Below, one piece after another: positions 23,960-31,884 of a DNA stretch of 64,000 bases. Each line of letters begins with the position of its first letter. Position 1 is the first letter of the stretch. The DNA is from UBA10649 sp037130755. GTDB taxonomy: Bacteria; Actinomycetota; Actinomycetes; S36-B12. The stretch is from assembly GCA_037130755.1 (NCBI GenBank), contig JBAXSI010000008.1, forward strand, positions 1 to 64,000, written 5' to 3'. The notes under the pieces are model-generated. The model had not been told where the DNA came from. It saw only the letters and a program-made list of their open reading frames with translations, and did not search any database. The translations under genes and the position numbers were made by a program.

Positions 23960-24026
23960 CGTCCGCTGCATCGTGCCATCGCGGTTGAGTTCCTTGCGTT
24001 CCCGGCCGTTCACGAAGGAGTCATTC

Positions 24027-25037
24027 ATGCCCAAGACAACCCTTGCCGACGTCGAGCGGATGACGGACGCCCTCTACATCGACGGTCCCTTCACGGGCGC
24101 GAAGTCCAGCAAGTTCTGGATCCTCCTCGTACTGGCCGGGATCATCGCCACGGCCGGCGTCATCGCCGACTCCACGGCAACCGTGATCGGAGCCATGATC
24201 GTGGCGCCGTTGATGACACCGATCCTCGGGACGGCGCTCGCGGTGGTGCTGGCCGATCACCGTCACATGGTGCGCAGCGTCGCCCTCGTCGCCGGGGGCG
24301 CCCTGATCGTCATCGCGATCGCCTTCCTGCTCGGCGTCATCGACAGCCCTGTCAATGCCTTCCAGGGGAATTCGCAGATCGAAGGGCGTATCAGTCCAGG
24401 GCTGATCGATCTCGTCGCGGCCCTCGCGACCGGAACCGTGGGCGCCTTCGCCCTCGTTCGGTCCGACATCTCCGACACCCTCCCCGGGGTGGCCATCGCT
24501 ATCTCGCTGGTGCCGCCGCTCGCCGTCGTGGGGCTCCTGCTCTCCGTGCAGCGCTACTCGGATGCCATGGGAGCACTCCTGCTCTTCGCCACCAACGTCG
24601 CGGCGATCATCGCAACCGGAGCCATCGTCCTTCTGCTCTACCGGATCCGCTCAATTGCCGAAGACAACGGCTACCCGGTCGGGGTGCTACGCGGCCGGAC
24701 CCTCTTCCTGGTCATGGGCCTGGTCGTGATCGTCGCAATTCCGCTGGCGGTGGGCAGCGCCGCCGTGGCGCGCGATCAACTGCTCGAGGCGAAGGTGCGG
24801 CCCATCGCGGTTGCGTGGGCCGCCGTCAATGACTGGACGGTCACCGAGATCGCCGTCAGGGACGGCGTTGTCGCGGTGGCGGCCATCGGTGCACCGCCCG
24901 ACGTCAAGCCAGAGGAGTTGCGGAAACTGTTGAACGACAAGGGGATTGCGAACGCAGACCTCGCTGTCGTCCTGGCGACCGGCGGAGGCCGGCTGTGCCC
25001 GGCGGGGTCGGAGATCTGCCACGCGATCGCGCAATGA
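24027..25037 (+). CDS. DUF389 membrane protein
   Basis: A 336-residue protein with about seven hydrophobic helices. DSTATVIGAMIVAPLMTPILG is the DUF389 hallmark, and ISLVPPLAVVGLLL is a second conserved block. The last ~90 residues form a soluble domain ending with two Cys (LCPAGSEICHAI). The family is widespread and of unknown function. AAGGAG at 24015-24020 sets the start. It is followed by a hairpin terminator shared with the convergent DUF2202 gene. Confidence 0.88.
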   Translation: MPKTTLADVERMTDALYIDGPFTGAKSSKFWILLVLAGIIATAGVIADSTATVIGAMIVAPLMTPILGTALAVVLADHRHMVRSVALVAGGALIVIAIAFLLGVIDSPVNAFQGNSQIEGRISPGLIDLVAALATGTVGAFALVRSDISDTLPGVAIAISLVPPLAVVGLLLSVQRYSDAMGALLLFATNVAAIIATGAIVLLLYRIRSIAEDNGYPVGVLRGRTLFLVMGLVVIVAIPLAVGSAAVARDQLLEAKVRPIAVAWAAVNDWTVTEIAVRDGVVAVAAIGAPPDVKPEELRKLLNDKGIANADLAVVLATGGGRLCPAGSEICHAIAQ

Positions 25038-25038
25038 C

Positions 25039-25068
25039 AAGGGCGCCGGCCTGTTGGCCGACGCCCTT
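25039..25068. terminator. Bidirectional hairpin terminator
   Basis: Two 13-base arms (25039-25051 and 25056-25068) pair with one mismatch around TGTT, ending in CTT one way and AAG the other. It sits between the convergent DUF389 and DUF2202 genes and is the only clear hairpin between convergent genes in the window. Confidence 0.7.
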
Positions 25069-25079
25069 CGGTGCTCGGC

Positions 25080-25769
25080 TCAGCCGCCGAACGCCACCAG
25101 GTGATGCTGCGATGCGTTACGCAGGTTCGTGTAGACCAGCTGCACGTCGGGCGCGGTGACCCCGTCGAGCGTGCTCGTGAGATCGGCGATGTCGGTCTTC
25201 TCGACCGTCACTCCGGCGGCCAGCGCCTTGGCATTCGTCGTGGCGCCAGCAACCAGCCCGTCATAGAGACCCTGCATCCGGCTGGTCGCGAACGTTCCCG
25301 TCGCCAGCCCGGCAGTCGGATCGGTGACCCCATAGCGGGTCATCAGGGTCCGGAGCGCGGCCTGATGCATCGACTCTGAGCGCTGGATGCGGGCGAACTG
25401 CCACACGTCCGGGTACTTGGCGCCGAGCGTGACGTAGACGTCGTGCGCCATCTTCTCCTCGTCCGCCATGGCGACGAGGGCGGTCCTCTGGGCCGAGGTG
25501 AGCGTGCCCGACGGGACGCCCGCGAGGTTCTGTCCCATCATGCCGCCGCCAGCTCCGCGACCCTGTCCCATCATTCCGCCGCCGGTCCCGTTCCAGGTGC
25601 CACCGGCTGAGTTCCCGCTACCGGGGGTGTTGCCGAAGGGGCAGCCACTCGTGGCATACGTGCCCGGGCCGTTGCCGGGACCGTTCGCGGCGAGCGCCGG
25701 TGAGGCTGCCAGACCGATCGTGGTGAGGCTCGCGGCGATGATGGCGGCGGCGGCCAGGTTGCGTCTCAT
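25080..25769 (-). CDS. Secreted DUF2202 (ferritin-like) protein with Met-Gly motif
   Basis: A 229-residue exported protein. A signal peptide ends near ALAA, a Gly-rich linker holds GGGMMGQGRG and GGGMMGQ (Met pairs at 66-67 and 77-78), then the DUF2202 helical domain follows with MADEEKMAHDVYVTL and RSESMHQAALRTLM, Glu/His patterns seen in ferritin-like folds. DUF2202 is uncharacterised; metal binding is a reasonable inference. AAGGAG precedes the ATG. It is divergent from a two-component system whose sensor loop carries a very similar Met-Gly motif. Confidence 0.84.
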   Translation of the reverse strand: MRRNLAAAAIIAASLTTIGLAASPALAANGPGNGPGTYATSGCPFGNTPGSGNSAGGTWNGTGGGMMGQGRGAGGGMMGQNLAGVPSGTLTSAQRTALVAMADEEKMAHDVYVTLGAKYPDVWQFARIQRSESMHQAALRTLMTRYGVTDPTAGLATGTFATSRMQGLYDGLVAGATTNAKALAAGVTVEKTDIADLTSTLDGVTAPDVQLVYTNLRNASQHHLVAFGG

Positions 25770-25834
25770 GGGGTTCTCCTTGTTCGGCCTGTGGTTTAGG
25801 GCTGTGGTCGTTTCTTCTGCTCCTGACTCTCCGG

Positions 25835-25855
25835 CATGGGGATGAAGCCCCCATG
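25835..25855. promoter_or_regulatory. Inverted repeat in the DUF2202/response regulator gap
   Basis: CATGGGG (25835-25841) and CCCCATG (25849-25855) are inverted around seven bases. It could be an operator for the DUF2202 direction. Confidence 0.35.
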
Positions 25856-25862
25856 TGCTCCG

Positions 25863-25882
25863 TGTGGAGATCCTGTGGAGAT
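25863..25882. promoter_or_regulatory. OmpR-type direct repeat operator
   Basis: TGTGGAGAT occurs at 25863-25871 and exactly again at 25874-25882, an 11-bp period. Tandem direct repeats one helical turn apart are the usual DNA site of OmpR/PhoB-family dimers. It lies 48 bp before the response regulator start. Confidence 0.6.
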
Positions 25883-25917
25883 TCCCGCGTCGATCCCGGC
25901 TCCCTGTGTGAAGGCGG

Positions 25918-25923
25918 CAGACT
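25918..25923 (+). promoter_or_regulatory. -10-like box, possibly leaderless
   Basis: CAGACT ends six bases before ATG 25930. Confidence 0.35.
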
Positions 25924-25929
25924 GGGTGC

Positions 25930-26619
25930 ATGGCCACGGTGCTCGTCGTCGAGGACGAGCGCGACATCCGTGAGTTGCTGCGGCGCTACCTCGAGCGGGA
26001 CGGGTATGCAGTCATCACGTCGGCCACCGGATCGGATGCCCTGCGCCAGTTGGAGTCAGGGGGCGTGGATCTTGTCCTTCTGGACCTGGGGCTGCCGGAC
26101 ATCGACGGCATGGACGTCCTGCAGGAAGCGACCGTCGTGCACGTCCCCGTCATCGCCTTGACGGCGCGGAGTTCGGTGGAGGACAGGATCCGGGGTCTCC
26201 AGCACGGCGCGGATGACTACGTCACCAAGCCCTTCAGCCCGCAGGAGGTCGTGCTGCGGGTGGGTGTCGTCCTTGGCCGGCAGGTATCGGCCGGCGCGCA
26301 GTCCGTGGCGGCGACGACATACGGCGGGCGGCGGCTGCTGATCGACGATGCGCGTCATGAGGCATGGATCGATGGTCGAGCGGTTGAGCTGACGCCCTCC
26401 GAGTGGGGCGTTCTCGTCGCGTTGGCCTCGGTACCGGGACGAGTCTTCTCCAGGGCGGAGCTGGTCAATCGGGTGCGCGGCTACGAGTTCGCCGGCTACG
26501 AGCGCACGATCGACTCACACGTGAAGAACCTGCGCCGCAAGATCGGCGATGACCATGGGGACATCGTCGAGACGGTCCTCGGTGTCGGCTATCGACTGGG
26601 ACTCGATCATGACCACTGA
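25930..26619 (+). CDS. OmpR/PhoB-family response regulator
   Basis: A 229-residue two-domain regulator. The receiver has the acidic pair VEDER (8-12), phosphorylated D52 in LVLLDLGLPD, and K in DDYVTKPF. The C-terminal winged helix reads RAVELTPSEWGVLVALAS, then ERTIDSHVKNLRRKIGD. It is partnered with the histidine kinase gene that begins inside its last codons (11-bp overlap). Its likely site is the phased direct repeat just upstream, which also faces the DUF2202 gene. Confidence 0.93.
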   Translation: MATVLVVEDERDIRELLRRYLERDGYAVITSATGSDALRQLESGGVDLVLLDLGLPDIDGMDVLQEATVVHVPVIALTARSSVEDRIRGLQHGADDYVTKPFSPQEVVLRVGVVLGRQVSAGAQSVAATTYGGRRLLIDDARHEAWIDGRAVELTPSEWGVLVALASVPGRVFSRAELVNRVRGYEFAGYERTIDSHVKNLRRKIGDDHGDIVETVLGVGYRLGLDHDH

Positions 26620-27991
26620 CCGCCCCGAGCATCTGGGACCGCTGGGGCGCAGGCTGCTCGTCGCCTTCGTGGTGGTGTCGCTGGCGTCCGTCGTGGTGCT
26701 GACACTCGCCTCGCTCATCGGGACGTCACGCGGCCTCAGCGCTGGCGAAGACGAGCGGCGGCAGACGGCCGCGCTGGCTGCCGCAGACGCCGCCGCGGTG
26801 GCGTATCGCAATGCAGCGGGTTGGCAGTCGGCCGACCTCACCGACGCCTACGCCGTTGCTGCGAACGCGGGCGCGGGCCTGGTTGTCAGCGACGCGAACG
26901 ATGCGGTGGTGGCGGGGCCTTCACGGCAAAGGGGAGGCGGTCAGCAGGGCGGCGGCATGATGCAGGGCAACGGGATGATGGGCACCGGCCGAGGAGGCAT
27001 CGTCGAGCCCGTCGTCGTCAACGGCCAGACAGTCGGCACCGTGCGCCTGGGATTCGGCTCCCCTTCCACCGCCACGGCCCAGAGCATCGCCTGGACGTGG
27101 ATCATCGCGGCGGCCTTGGTGTCGCTTGCGGTCGCTGTCGCCATGGCGTTCTACGTATCAAGGCGCATCTCGCGGCCGCTGGCTCGACTGTCCGACGTGG
27201 CGCGGTCGTTCGCTGCCGGAGATCGCGCGGCGCGAGCGGACGCCTCCGACGCGAAGGCGCCGGGAGAGCTCGGTGAGATCGCGAGATCCTTCGATGCCTC
27301 TGCGGACGACGTCGTGCGGTCCGAGCAGGCGCGACAGCGCATGGCCGCGGACGTGGCCCACGAACTGCGCACGCCGCTGGCGGCGCTGCAGGCGGGCCTC
27401 GAGGAGCTCCGTGACGGCTACGTCGCGCCGGACCGCGAGCGGCTGCAGGCGTTGCATGCACAATCCGTTCGTCTCGGCCGAGTGGTCGACGACCTGAGCC
27501 AGCTATCCGCCGCCGAGAGCGCAGCGCTCACGCTTCGTCGCGCACCTTTGGACCTGGGTGCCCTTGTCGCCGACGCGGCGGCCGCAGCCCACGCGAGCTT
27601 CGACGCGGCGGGCCTGACCCTCACGACGGACCTCGCGTCGGGCATCGTCATCGACGGCGACGCGGACCGGCTCCACCAGGCGGTGGGCAACGTCCTCGCG
27701 AACGCGGTGCGCTACTGCCGGCCTGGTGACCGAGTGGACGTGCACGTCAGCGCTGATGGTGCGGTCGCCTTGGTCGTCGTCGCCGACACCGGGCCTGGCA
27801 TCGCACCAGCAGCTCTGCCGCACGTGTTCGAGCGGCTGTGGCGAGGATCTGCCGACTCGGACGCGTCAGGGTCGGGCATCGGCCTCGCCGTCGTGCGCGA
27901 ACTCATCGTGGCCCATGGCGGAACCGTCGAGGCACGCTCGGATGGTGCCTCGGGTGCGACCTTCATCCTCAGCCTCCCGCGGGAGGCGTGA
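26609..27991 (+). CDS. Sensor histidine kinase with Met-Gly-rich sensor loop
   Basis: A 460-residue kinase. Helix 1 (18-38) and helix 2 (~160-182) bracket an extracytoplasmic domain of about 120 residues containing GGGMMQGNGMMGTGRGG (115-130). A HAMP domain follows, then the H box AHELRTPLAAL with H251, the N box NVLANAVRYC, and ATP-lid motifs DTGPGIA and GSGIGLAVV. ATG 26609 overlaps the regulator gene. Paired Met residues on the outer face suggest sensing of a soft metal such as Cu(I) or Ag(I); that is inference. The divergent DUF2202 protein shares the motif. Confidence 0.9.
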   Translation: MTTDRPEHLGPLGRRLLVAFVVVSLASVVVLTLASLIGTSRGLSAGEDERRQTAALAAADAAAVAYRNAAGWQSADLTDAYAVAANAGAGLVVSDANDAVVAGPSRQRGGGQQGGGMMQGNGMMGTGRGGIVEPVVVNGQTVGTVRLGFGSPSTATAQSIAWTWIIAAALVSLAVAVAMAFYVSRRISRPLARLSDVARSFAAGDRAARADASDAKAPGELGEIARSFDASADDVVRSEQARQRMAADVAHELRTPLAALQAGLEELRDGYVAPDRERLQALHAQSVRLGRVVDDLSQLSAAESAALTLRRAPLDLGALVADAAAAAHASFDAAGLTLTTDLASGIVIDGDADRLHQAVGNVLANAVRYCRPGDRVDVHVSADGAVALVVVADTGPGIAPAALPHVFERLWRGSADSDASGSGIGLAVVRELIVAHGGTVEARSDGASGATFILSLPREA

Positions 27992-27994
27992 GCA

Positions 27995-28429
27995 CTACTG
28001 GATCGGGCGGTCGATGATGTAGGAGACCGAGTCTGCGGCCGCTGGCCCGCCGCCGCCGGTGAACGTCAACGTCATTCCGGAGAACACGGAGATGTTCGGA
28101 CCTGAGGCGACCCGGCCCAGGGTGACCTTGGCCTTGTAGTTCTGGACGATGCCGTCGACGCAGGTCTTCGGCAGGCAGGTGTTCCACACCAGCGTCCCCG
28201 TGCCCTTCGCCTCGTTGTTGGTCCACTTGGACCACTTGATCTTGGTGACCATGACGCCGGCGTCGGCGCACGTGATGACGATCTCCTTGGGCTTGACCTG
28301 GCCCTTGCCGACGCAGTTGATGACTACGGTGTCGCCGGTCGCGGCTCCTGCGGCAGGCGCCAGCGCCACTCCGCCGAGAGCGACTCCCGCGGCAGCGGCG
28401 GCAATGGTGAGGGTGCGGGCGATGGACAC
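27995..28429 (-). CDS. Small secreted protein
   Basis: A 144-residue protein with a clear signal peptide (MSIARTLTIAAAAAGVALGG, cleaved near AGAA). The mature part is Lys/Thr/Val-rich, probably all-beta, with four Cys (NCVGKG, TCADAG, NTCLPKTC) that could form two disulfides. GGAGAG precedes the GTG start. I do not recognise a family, though similar small secreted beta proteins are common in Streptomyces relatives. It is convergent with the kinase, 3 bp apart. Confidence 0.7.
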   Translation of the reverse strand: MSIARTLTIAAAAAGVALGGVALAPAAGAATGDTVVINCVGKGQVKPKEIVITCADAGVMVTKIKWSKWTNNEAKGTGTLVWNTCLPKTCVDGIVQNYKAKVTLGRVASGPNISVFSGMTLTFTGGGGPAAADSVSYIIDRPIQ

Positions 28430-28522
28430 GAGGTCTCTCCTTCGTCAGGCGACCGCGGGCCGGCCGCCTCGTTGAAAGTACCCCGCGATTGACGCCGATG
28501 ACGGGTCGGACGCGTGGACGAT

Positions 28523-30664
28523 TCAGGCGCCCGGGGGGCCGCTGATGACGCCGAGCCGCGCCAGCGCGCTCATGGTCTGGTCGTTGTTCGGGTCGAAGTC
28601 GGCGATGGCGATATTCGGGCTGCCCCATTCGGCCAACTGCCGCTCGATGGATCGGCGTGCCTTGTCCAGCTTGCGGGCCACCATGCGCCGGGTCGCCCAG
28701 TCCTGCTCGCGCCGGCGGAGGGCCTCCTCGATCGCGATGGCCTGCTCGTCGGTGCAGCCGAGGCCGAAGGCGGCTTGGAGCCCCTCGCGGATGTCGATCC
28801 GGTAGTCGTGTCCCCGTCGCTCGAACGTTCCCGGCTTGGACTGCATGCCATTGAACAGGTCGACCGTCGCGAGGACGAACGTCGTGATCGGACGGAACTT
28901 CGTCTCGCGAGGCACGAGGGGTGGCCGGGTGGTCGGTGGCCCCATCCACCAGGGCGGCTGGACGATCATGGCGAACCCGTACTTGTTCACGGGGTCGTCG
29001 TGATGCACGACCATGAGGTGCCGAGCCTGGCCCGCACCGATGGGTGCAGCCTCGTCCGGCTGGCTGACCAGGACCAGCTCTGATTTCGGGTCGACGGCCT
29101 GCGGGTCATCGCGCCACTCGTTCCACAGCCGGGTGCGGAAGGGAACGCCCAGATACATGCCGCCCGCGACCCCGAGTGAGTTCAGCACCGGCAGGTATGT
29201 CTCACCGGTGGGCGCGGTCGCGATGTCGAGGGCCACGTTGGCGCCGAGGCTCTCGCCGATGAGCACGACTCGCGGACGTCGGGCGGCGGGCACCCCTGCG
29301 AGGCGGTCGCGCACGCCTTCGAGGACCAGTCGAGTGAGCTCCTCCGCCTGGGTGGTCTTCGTGAGTGCGAGGGCTGAGGGCACCAGGGCGTACTGCGGAA
29401 CGACGATGGCGCAGTCCCCGCGGGTCAGGTACTCAAGCGCCTCAGCCACGGAGTAGTTGAAATAGCCGACGCCCGTGGGCGACCCGATGACGATGAGGCT
29501 GCGCTCGTAAGCGCCGCAGGACTCCATGTCCGCGAGGGTCAGGCGGGCCCGCTCCTCGATGTCCTCACTCACCTCGTAGCCGCCCACGACGCGCACCGGC
29601 TCGATGGCGGGCTCCTGCATGACCGCCGTGATCTCGGCGGGCGTGAGCGTCATGAGGACGAAGCGACGCCCCTCCTTGCCCAGGGTGTCGAACGGCATCG
29701 CGCTCGACGGCCCGGCGGAGACGTGCGAGGACGTCGGTGGGGCCGGGTAGGCCGGCTCGACAACGTCGTCGCGACGTTGGAGCTGCCCGGTGACCTTGTT
29801 CAAGGCGACGACGCCGGCCGCCGTCATCGTCCCGAGGATCAGGCCGTGCGCGACAAGGGTGCCTACGGCGCCGACATCGGAGCCGAGGACCCTGGCCATC
29901 CCCTTCTCGAGTGCGTGGGCGGCGATCTGCTCCCCGGTCGTGGCGGCGGCGAAGCCGAGGCCGGCGACCGCGCCCACGGCGCCGGCCTTGAGTGCCGTCT
30001 GCACCCCGATGCCGGCGACCGCATGCCGATCCGGCGCGACGATCCCGTACTTGGTTGCCCGGCGGCTGCGTTGCAGCACGCTGAATGCCACGACGGCACC
30101 GCCGGTGGCCACGGCGGGCAGCAGAGTCGTGTCGAGCCCCGGCTCGAGGCCGAGGCGCTTGTGCAGGAGGGTGTCCCACAGTTCGGCAGCGCCGCCGGCG
30201 AGGGCGGCGAAGGCGGTGATGCGCCCCGCGGTGGAGGCCACGGCAGCCGGGATCGAGTCCTCGGCGAGCCGGTTGGCCGCAGCCGACATCCCGAGTCCGC
30301 CGGCGATGCCGAGCCCCGCGATCACGAGGTTGGCTCGCGCGCCGGGGCGCTGCCCCGGGAGGGCACCCAGCGCCTGGAGCGTGGCCCAGGCGGTGGCGGT
30401 GAGTTGGTAGTGGGTCGCCGCGACGACGCCGGTGGCGACGGCCTGCTGCATCGGGTGCCGGGGGAGCAGGCCACGGGCGAACGTGCCCGACACCGACCAG
30501 GAGGCGCCGGCGATCCCGGCCTGCACCGGGGTGTCGCTGGCCCAGCGGGTGAGCCAGCCGGCACGGCTGGGGAGGAGGACCACCAGGTGATTCTGCCCTA
30601 GCCGGGCGGTGGCCGATGCTCTGATGGCCGAAGCAGCATGCGAGGAGTTTGCCGGATTAGTCAC
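28523..30664 (-). CDS. PF10081-type alpha/beta-hydrolase membrane protein (copy 2)
   Basis: A 713-residue paralogue of the protein at 5579-7630. About eight hydrophobic segments fill the first 300 residues. The hydrolase domain has GSPTGVGYFNY, EYLTRGDCA, GESLGANV near residue 468 as nucleophile elbow, and RGHDYRIDIRE near 617 with the likely His. GTG 30664 behind GGGGGA is preferred; an upstream frame continues but reads through the neighbouring promoter. Unlike copy 1 it stands alone, divergent from the DUF4242 gene. Confidence 0.82.
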   Translation of the reverse strand: MTNPANSSHAASAIRASATARLGQNHLVVLLPSRAGWLTRWASDTPVQAGIAGASWSVSGTFARGLLPRHPMQQAVATGVVAATHYQLTATAWATLQALGALPGQRPGARANLVIAGLGIAGGLGMSAAANRLAEDSIPAAVASTAGRITAFAALAGGAAELWDTLLHKRLGLEPGLDTTLLPAVATGGAVVAFSVLQRSRRATKYGIVAPDRHAVAGIGVQTALKAGAVGAVAGLGFAAATTGEQIAAHALEKGMARVLGSDVGAVGTLVAHGLILGTMTAAGVVALNKVTGQLQRRDDVVEPAYPAPPTSSHVSAGPSSAMPFDTLGKEGRRFVLMTLTPAEITAVMQEPAIEPVRVVGGYEVSEDIEERARLTLADMESCGAYERSLIVIGSPTGVGYFNYSVAEALEYLTRGDCAIVVPQYALVPSALALTKTTQAEELTRLVLEGVRDRLAGVPAARRPRVVLIGESLGANVALDIATAPTGETYLPVLNSLGVAGGMYLGVPFRTRLWNEWRDDPQAVDPKSELVLVSQPDEAAPIGAGQARHLMVVHHDDPVNKYGFAMIVQPPWWMGPPTTRPPLVPRETKFRPITTFVLATVDLFNGMQSKPGTFERRGHDYRIDIREGLQAAFGLGCTDEQAIAIEEALRRREQDWATRRMVARKLDKARRSIERQLAEWGSPNIAIADFDPNNDQTMSALARLGVISGPPGA

Positions 30665-30737
30665 ATTTGATCCCCCCGCGGTCGTACGGTCGCAGCACCG
30701 CACGACCTCAGGAGTGCCCGGACCCAAGGAGCTCGCG

Positions 30738-30986
30738 ATGCCGCTGTACATGGACATGCACAACATGGATGGCGGCGTCTCTGCCGCCGACGTCGCCGCC
30801 GCCCATGCGAAGGACGTCGAGACCCAGGCGGCGCACGGCGTCGACTACCGGCACTACTGGGTCGACGAGAAGGCCGGGAAGATCTTCTGCCTGGTCGATG
30901 CGCCGAGCGCCGAGGCTGCCGCTGACGTGCACCGCGAGGCGCACGGACTCGTGGCCGACGCGATCTTCGAGGTCACCGAGGGCTAG
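30738..30986 (+). CDS. DUF4242 (SCO4226-like) protein
   Basis: An 82-residue protein, MPLYMDMHNMDGGVSAADVA and then VDYRHYWVDEKAGKIFCLVDAP. It matches the DUF4242 ferredoxin-like family, whose Streptomyces coelicolor member SCO4226 binds nickel. The N-terminal Met/His-rich strand (YMDMHNMD) and HREAHG could provide ligands. AAGGAG precedes the ATG. Its stop shares CTAG with the deacetylase gene. Confidence 0.82.
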   Translation: MPLYMDMHNMDGGVSAADVAAAHAKDVETQAAHGVDYRHYWVDEKAGKIFCLVDAPSAEAAADVHREAHGLVADAIFEVTEG

Positions 30987-31828
30987 GCGGCGGGCGCCGA
31001 TGCGCTGACGGCCGGTGTGGGCGTGGGCTTTGGAATTGGCCTGGGCGTGGGCAGGAGGGCCCTGAGCGTCGTGAAGCCGTAGCCCTTCGCCCGGACGGCC
31101 TCGATCACGGATGCGAGCGCATCGGCGTCAAGGGTCGATCCGTCGGTGGGGTGCTGTCCGACGTGCATGAGCACGATCTCACCGGGGGCCAGTTCGTCCA
31201 TGACCCGCGTGCGAACGGACGCCACTGACCGGCCGCCCGATGTCCCCATCCATCCGGCCGTGTCGACGCTCCACTGGATGCAGGCGTAGCCGAGGTCGTT
31301 GATCCGGTTGACGTCGCGCGGCGTGTGCGCGCCGTACGGGAACCGGAAGAACGGCTTCGTGCCCCGGTCCGCGATCTGGCGCACCGCCTTGTTCGTCGAG
31401 CGAAGTTCGCTGCGCAGGGTCGAGGTGGTTAGCGTCGAGACCTTGCGGTGGGTGCGGGTGTGGTTGCCGAGCACATGGCCGGCGGCGGCGATCGCCGCCA
31501 CCTGGTCGGGGAACTCCTCGGCCCAGCGTCCGGTGAGGAAGAAGGTGCCGGGCACGCCTTCGGCGCGCAGGGTCCGAAGGATCTTCCTGACTCCGCCGTC
31601 GCCGCCGCCGGCGTCGAACGTGAGCGCCACAAGCTTCTTCTTCGTGGGGATGCGATCGAAGCACGTGTCGCGAAGGGAGGGCAGGACCGAATGGCTCCGC
31701 AGGGCGCCAGGAGCCCGAGTGTGGGAGATCGCAGCCGCGGAGACGATGGGCATCGGCGTGAACGCGATGACCGCCAGCAGGACGACGCTGATCGTCCATC
31801 GCCGATGCCCTGATCGCCTACCGCTCAT
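30983..31828 (-). CDS. Secreted polysaccharide deacetylase (NodB domain)
   Basis: A 281-residue exported enzyme. A signal peptide (basic GRRSGHRR, then a hydrophobic core) precedes a NodB domain with TFDAGGG (70-76, a variant of TFDDG), GNHTRTH (metal His at 123 and 127), FRFPYG, WSVDTAGW and IVLMHVGQ. It would remove acetyl groups from peptidoglycan or another wall polysaccharide using a divalent metal. The Pro/Thr tail (PTPRPIPKPTPTP) may cross the wall. ATG 31828, not 31873, is supported by a -10 box six bases upstream. Confidence 0.87.
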   Translation of the reverse strand: MSGRRSGHRRWTISVVLLAVIAFTPMPIVSAAAISHTRAPGALRSHSVLPSLRDTCFDRIPTKKKLVALTFDAGGGDGGVRKILRTLRAEGVPGTFFLTGRWAEEFPDQVAAIAAAGHVLGNHTRTHRKVSTLTTSTLRSELRSTNKAVRQIADRGTKPFFRFPYGAHTPRDVNRINDLGYACIQWSVDTAGWMGTSGGRSVASVRTRVMDELAPGEIVLMHVGQHPTDGSTLDADALASVIEAVRAKGYGFTTLRALLPTPRPIPKPTPTPAVSASAPAA

Positions 31829-31834
31829 CGCACC

Positions 31835-31840
31835 ATGCTG
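31835..31840 (-). promoter_or_regulatory. -10-like box for the deacetylase
   Basis: CAGCAT (minus strand) ends six bases before ATG 31828; no ribosome site. Confidence 0.4.
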
Positions 31841-31872
31841 CCGTGCAGGGGCCTGCTTGGCTACGCAGGTCA

Positions 31873-31878
31873 TAGGGT
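31873..31878 (+). promoter_or_regulatory. -10 box, probably leaderless
   Basis: TAGGGT ends six bases before ATG 31885. Confidence 0.55.
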
Positions 31879-31884
31879 CGCGGC

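Noticed and set aside
27973..27986. CCTCCCGCGGGAGG palindrome as terminator
   Set aside because: It lies inside the last codons of the kinase gene and has no loop; probably chance in GC-rich coding DNA.
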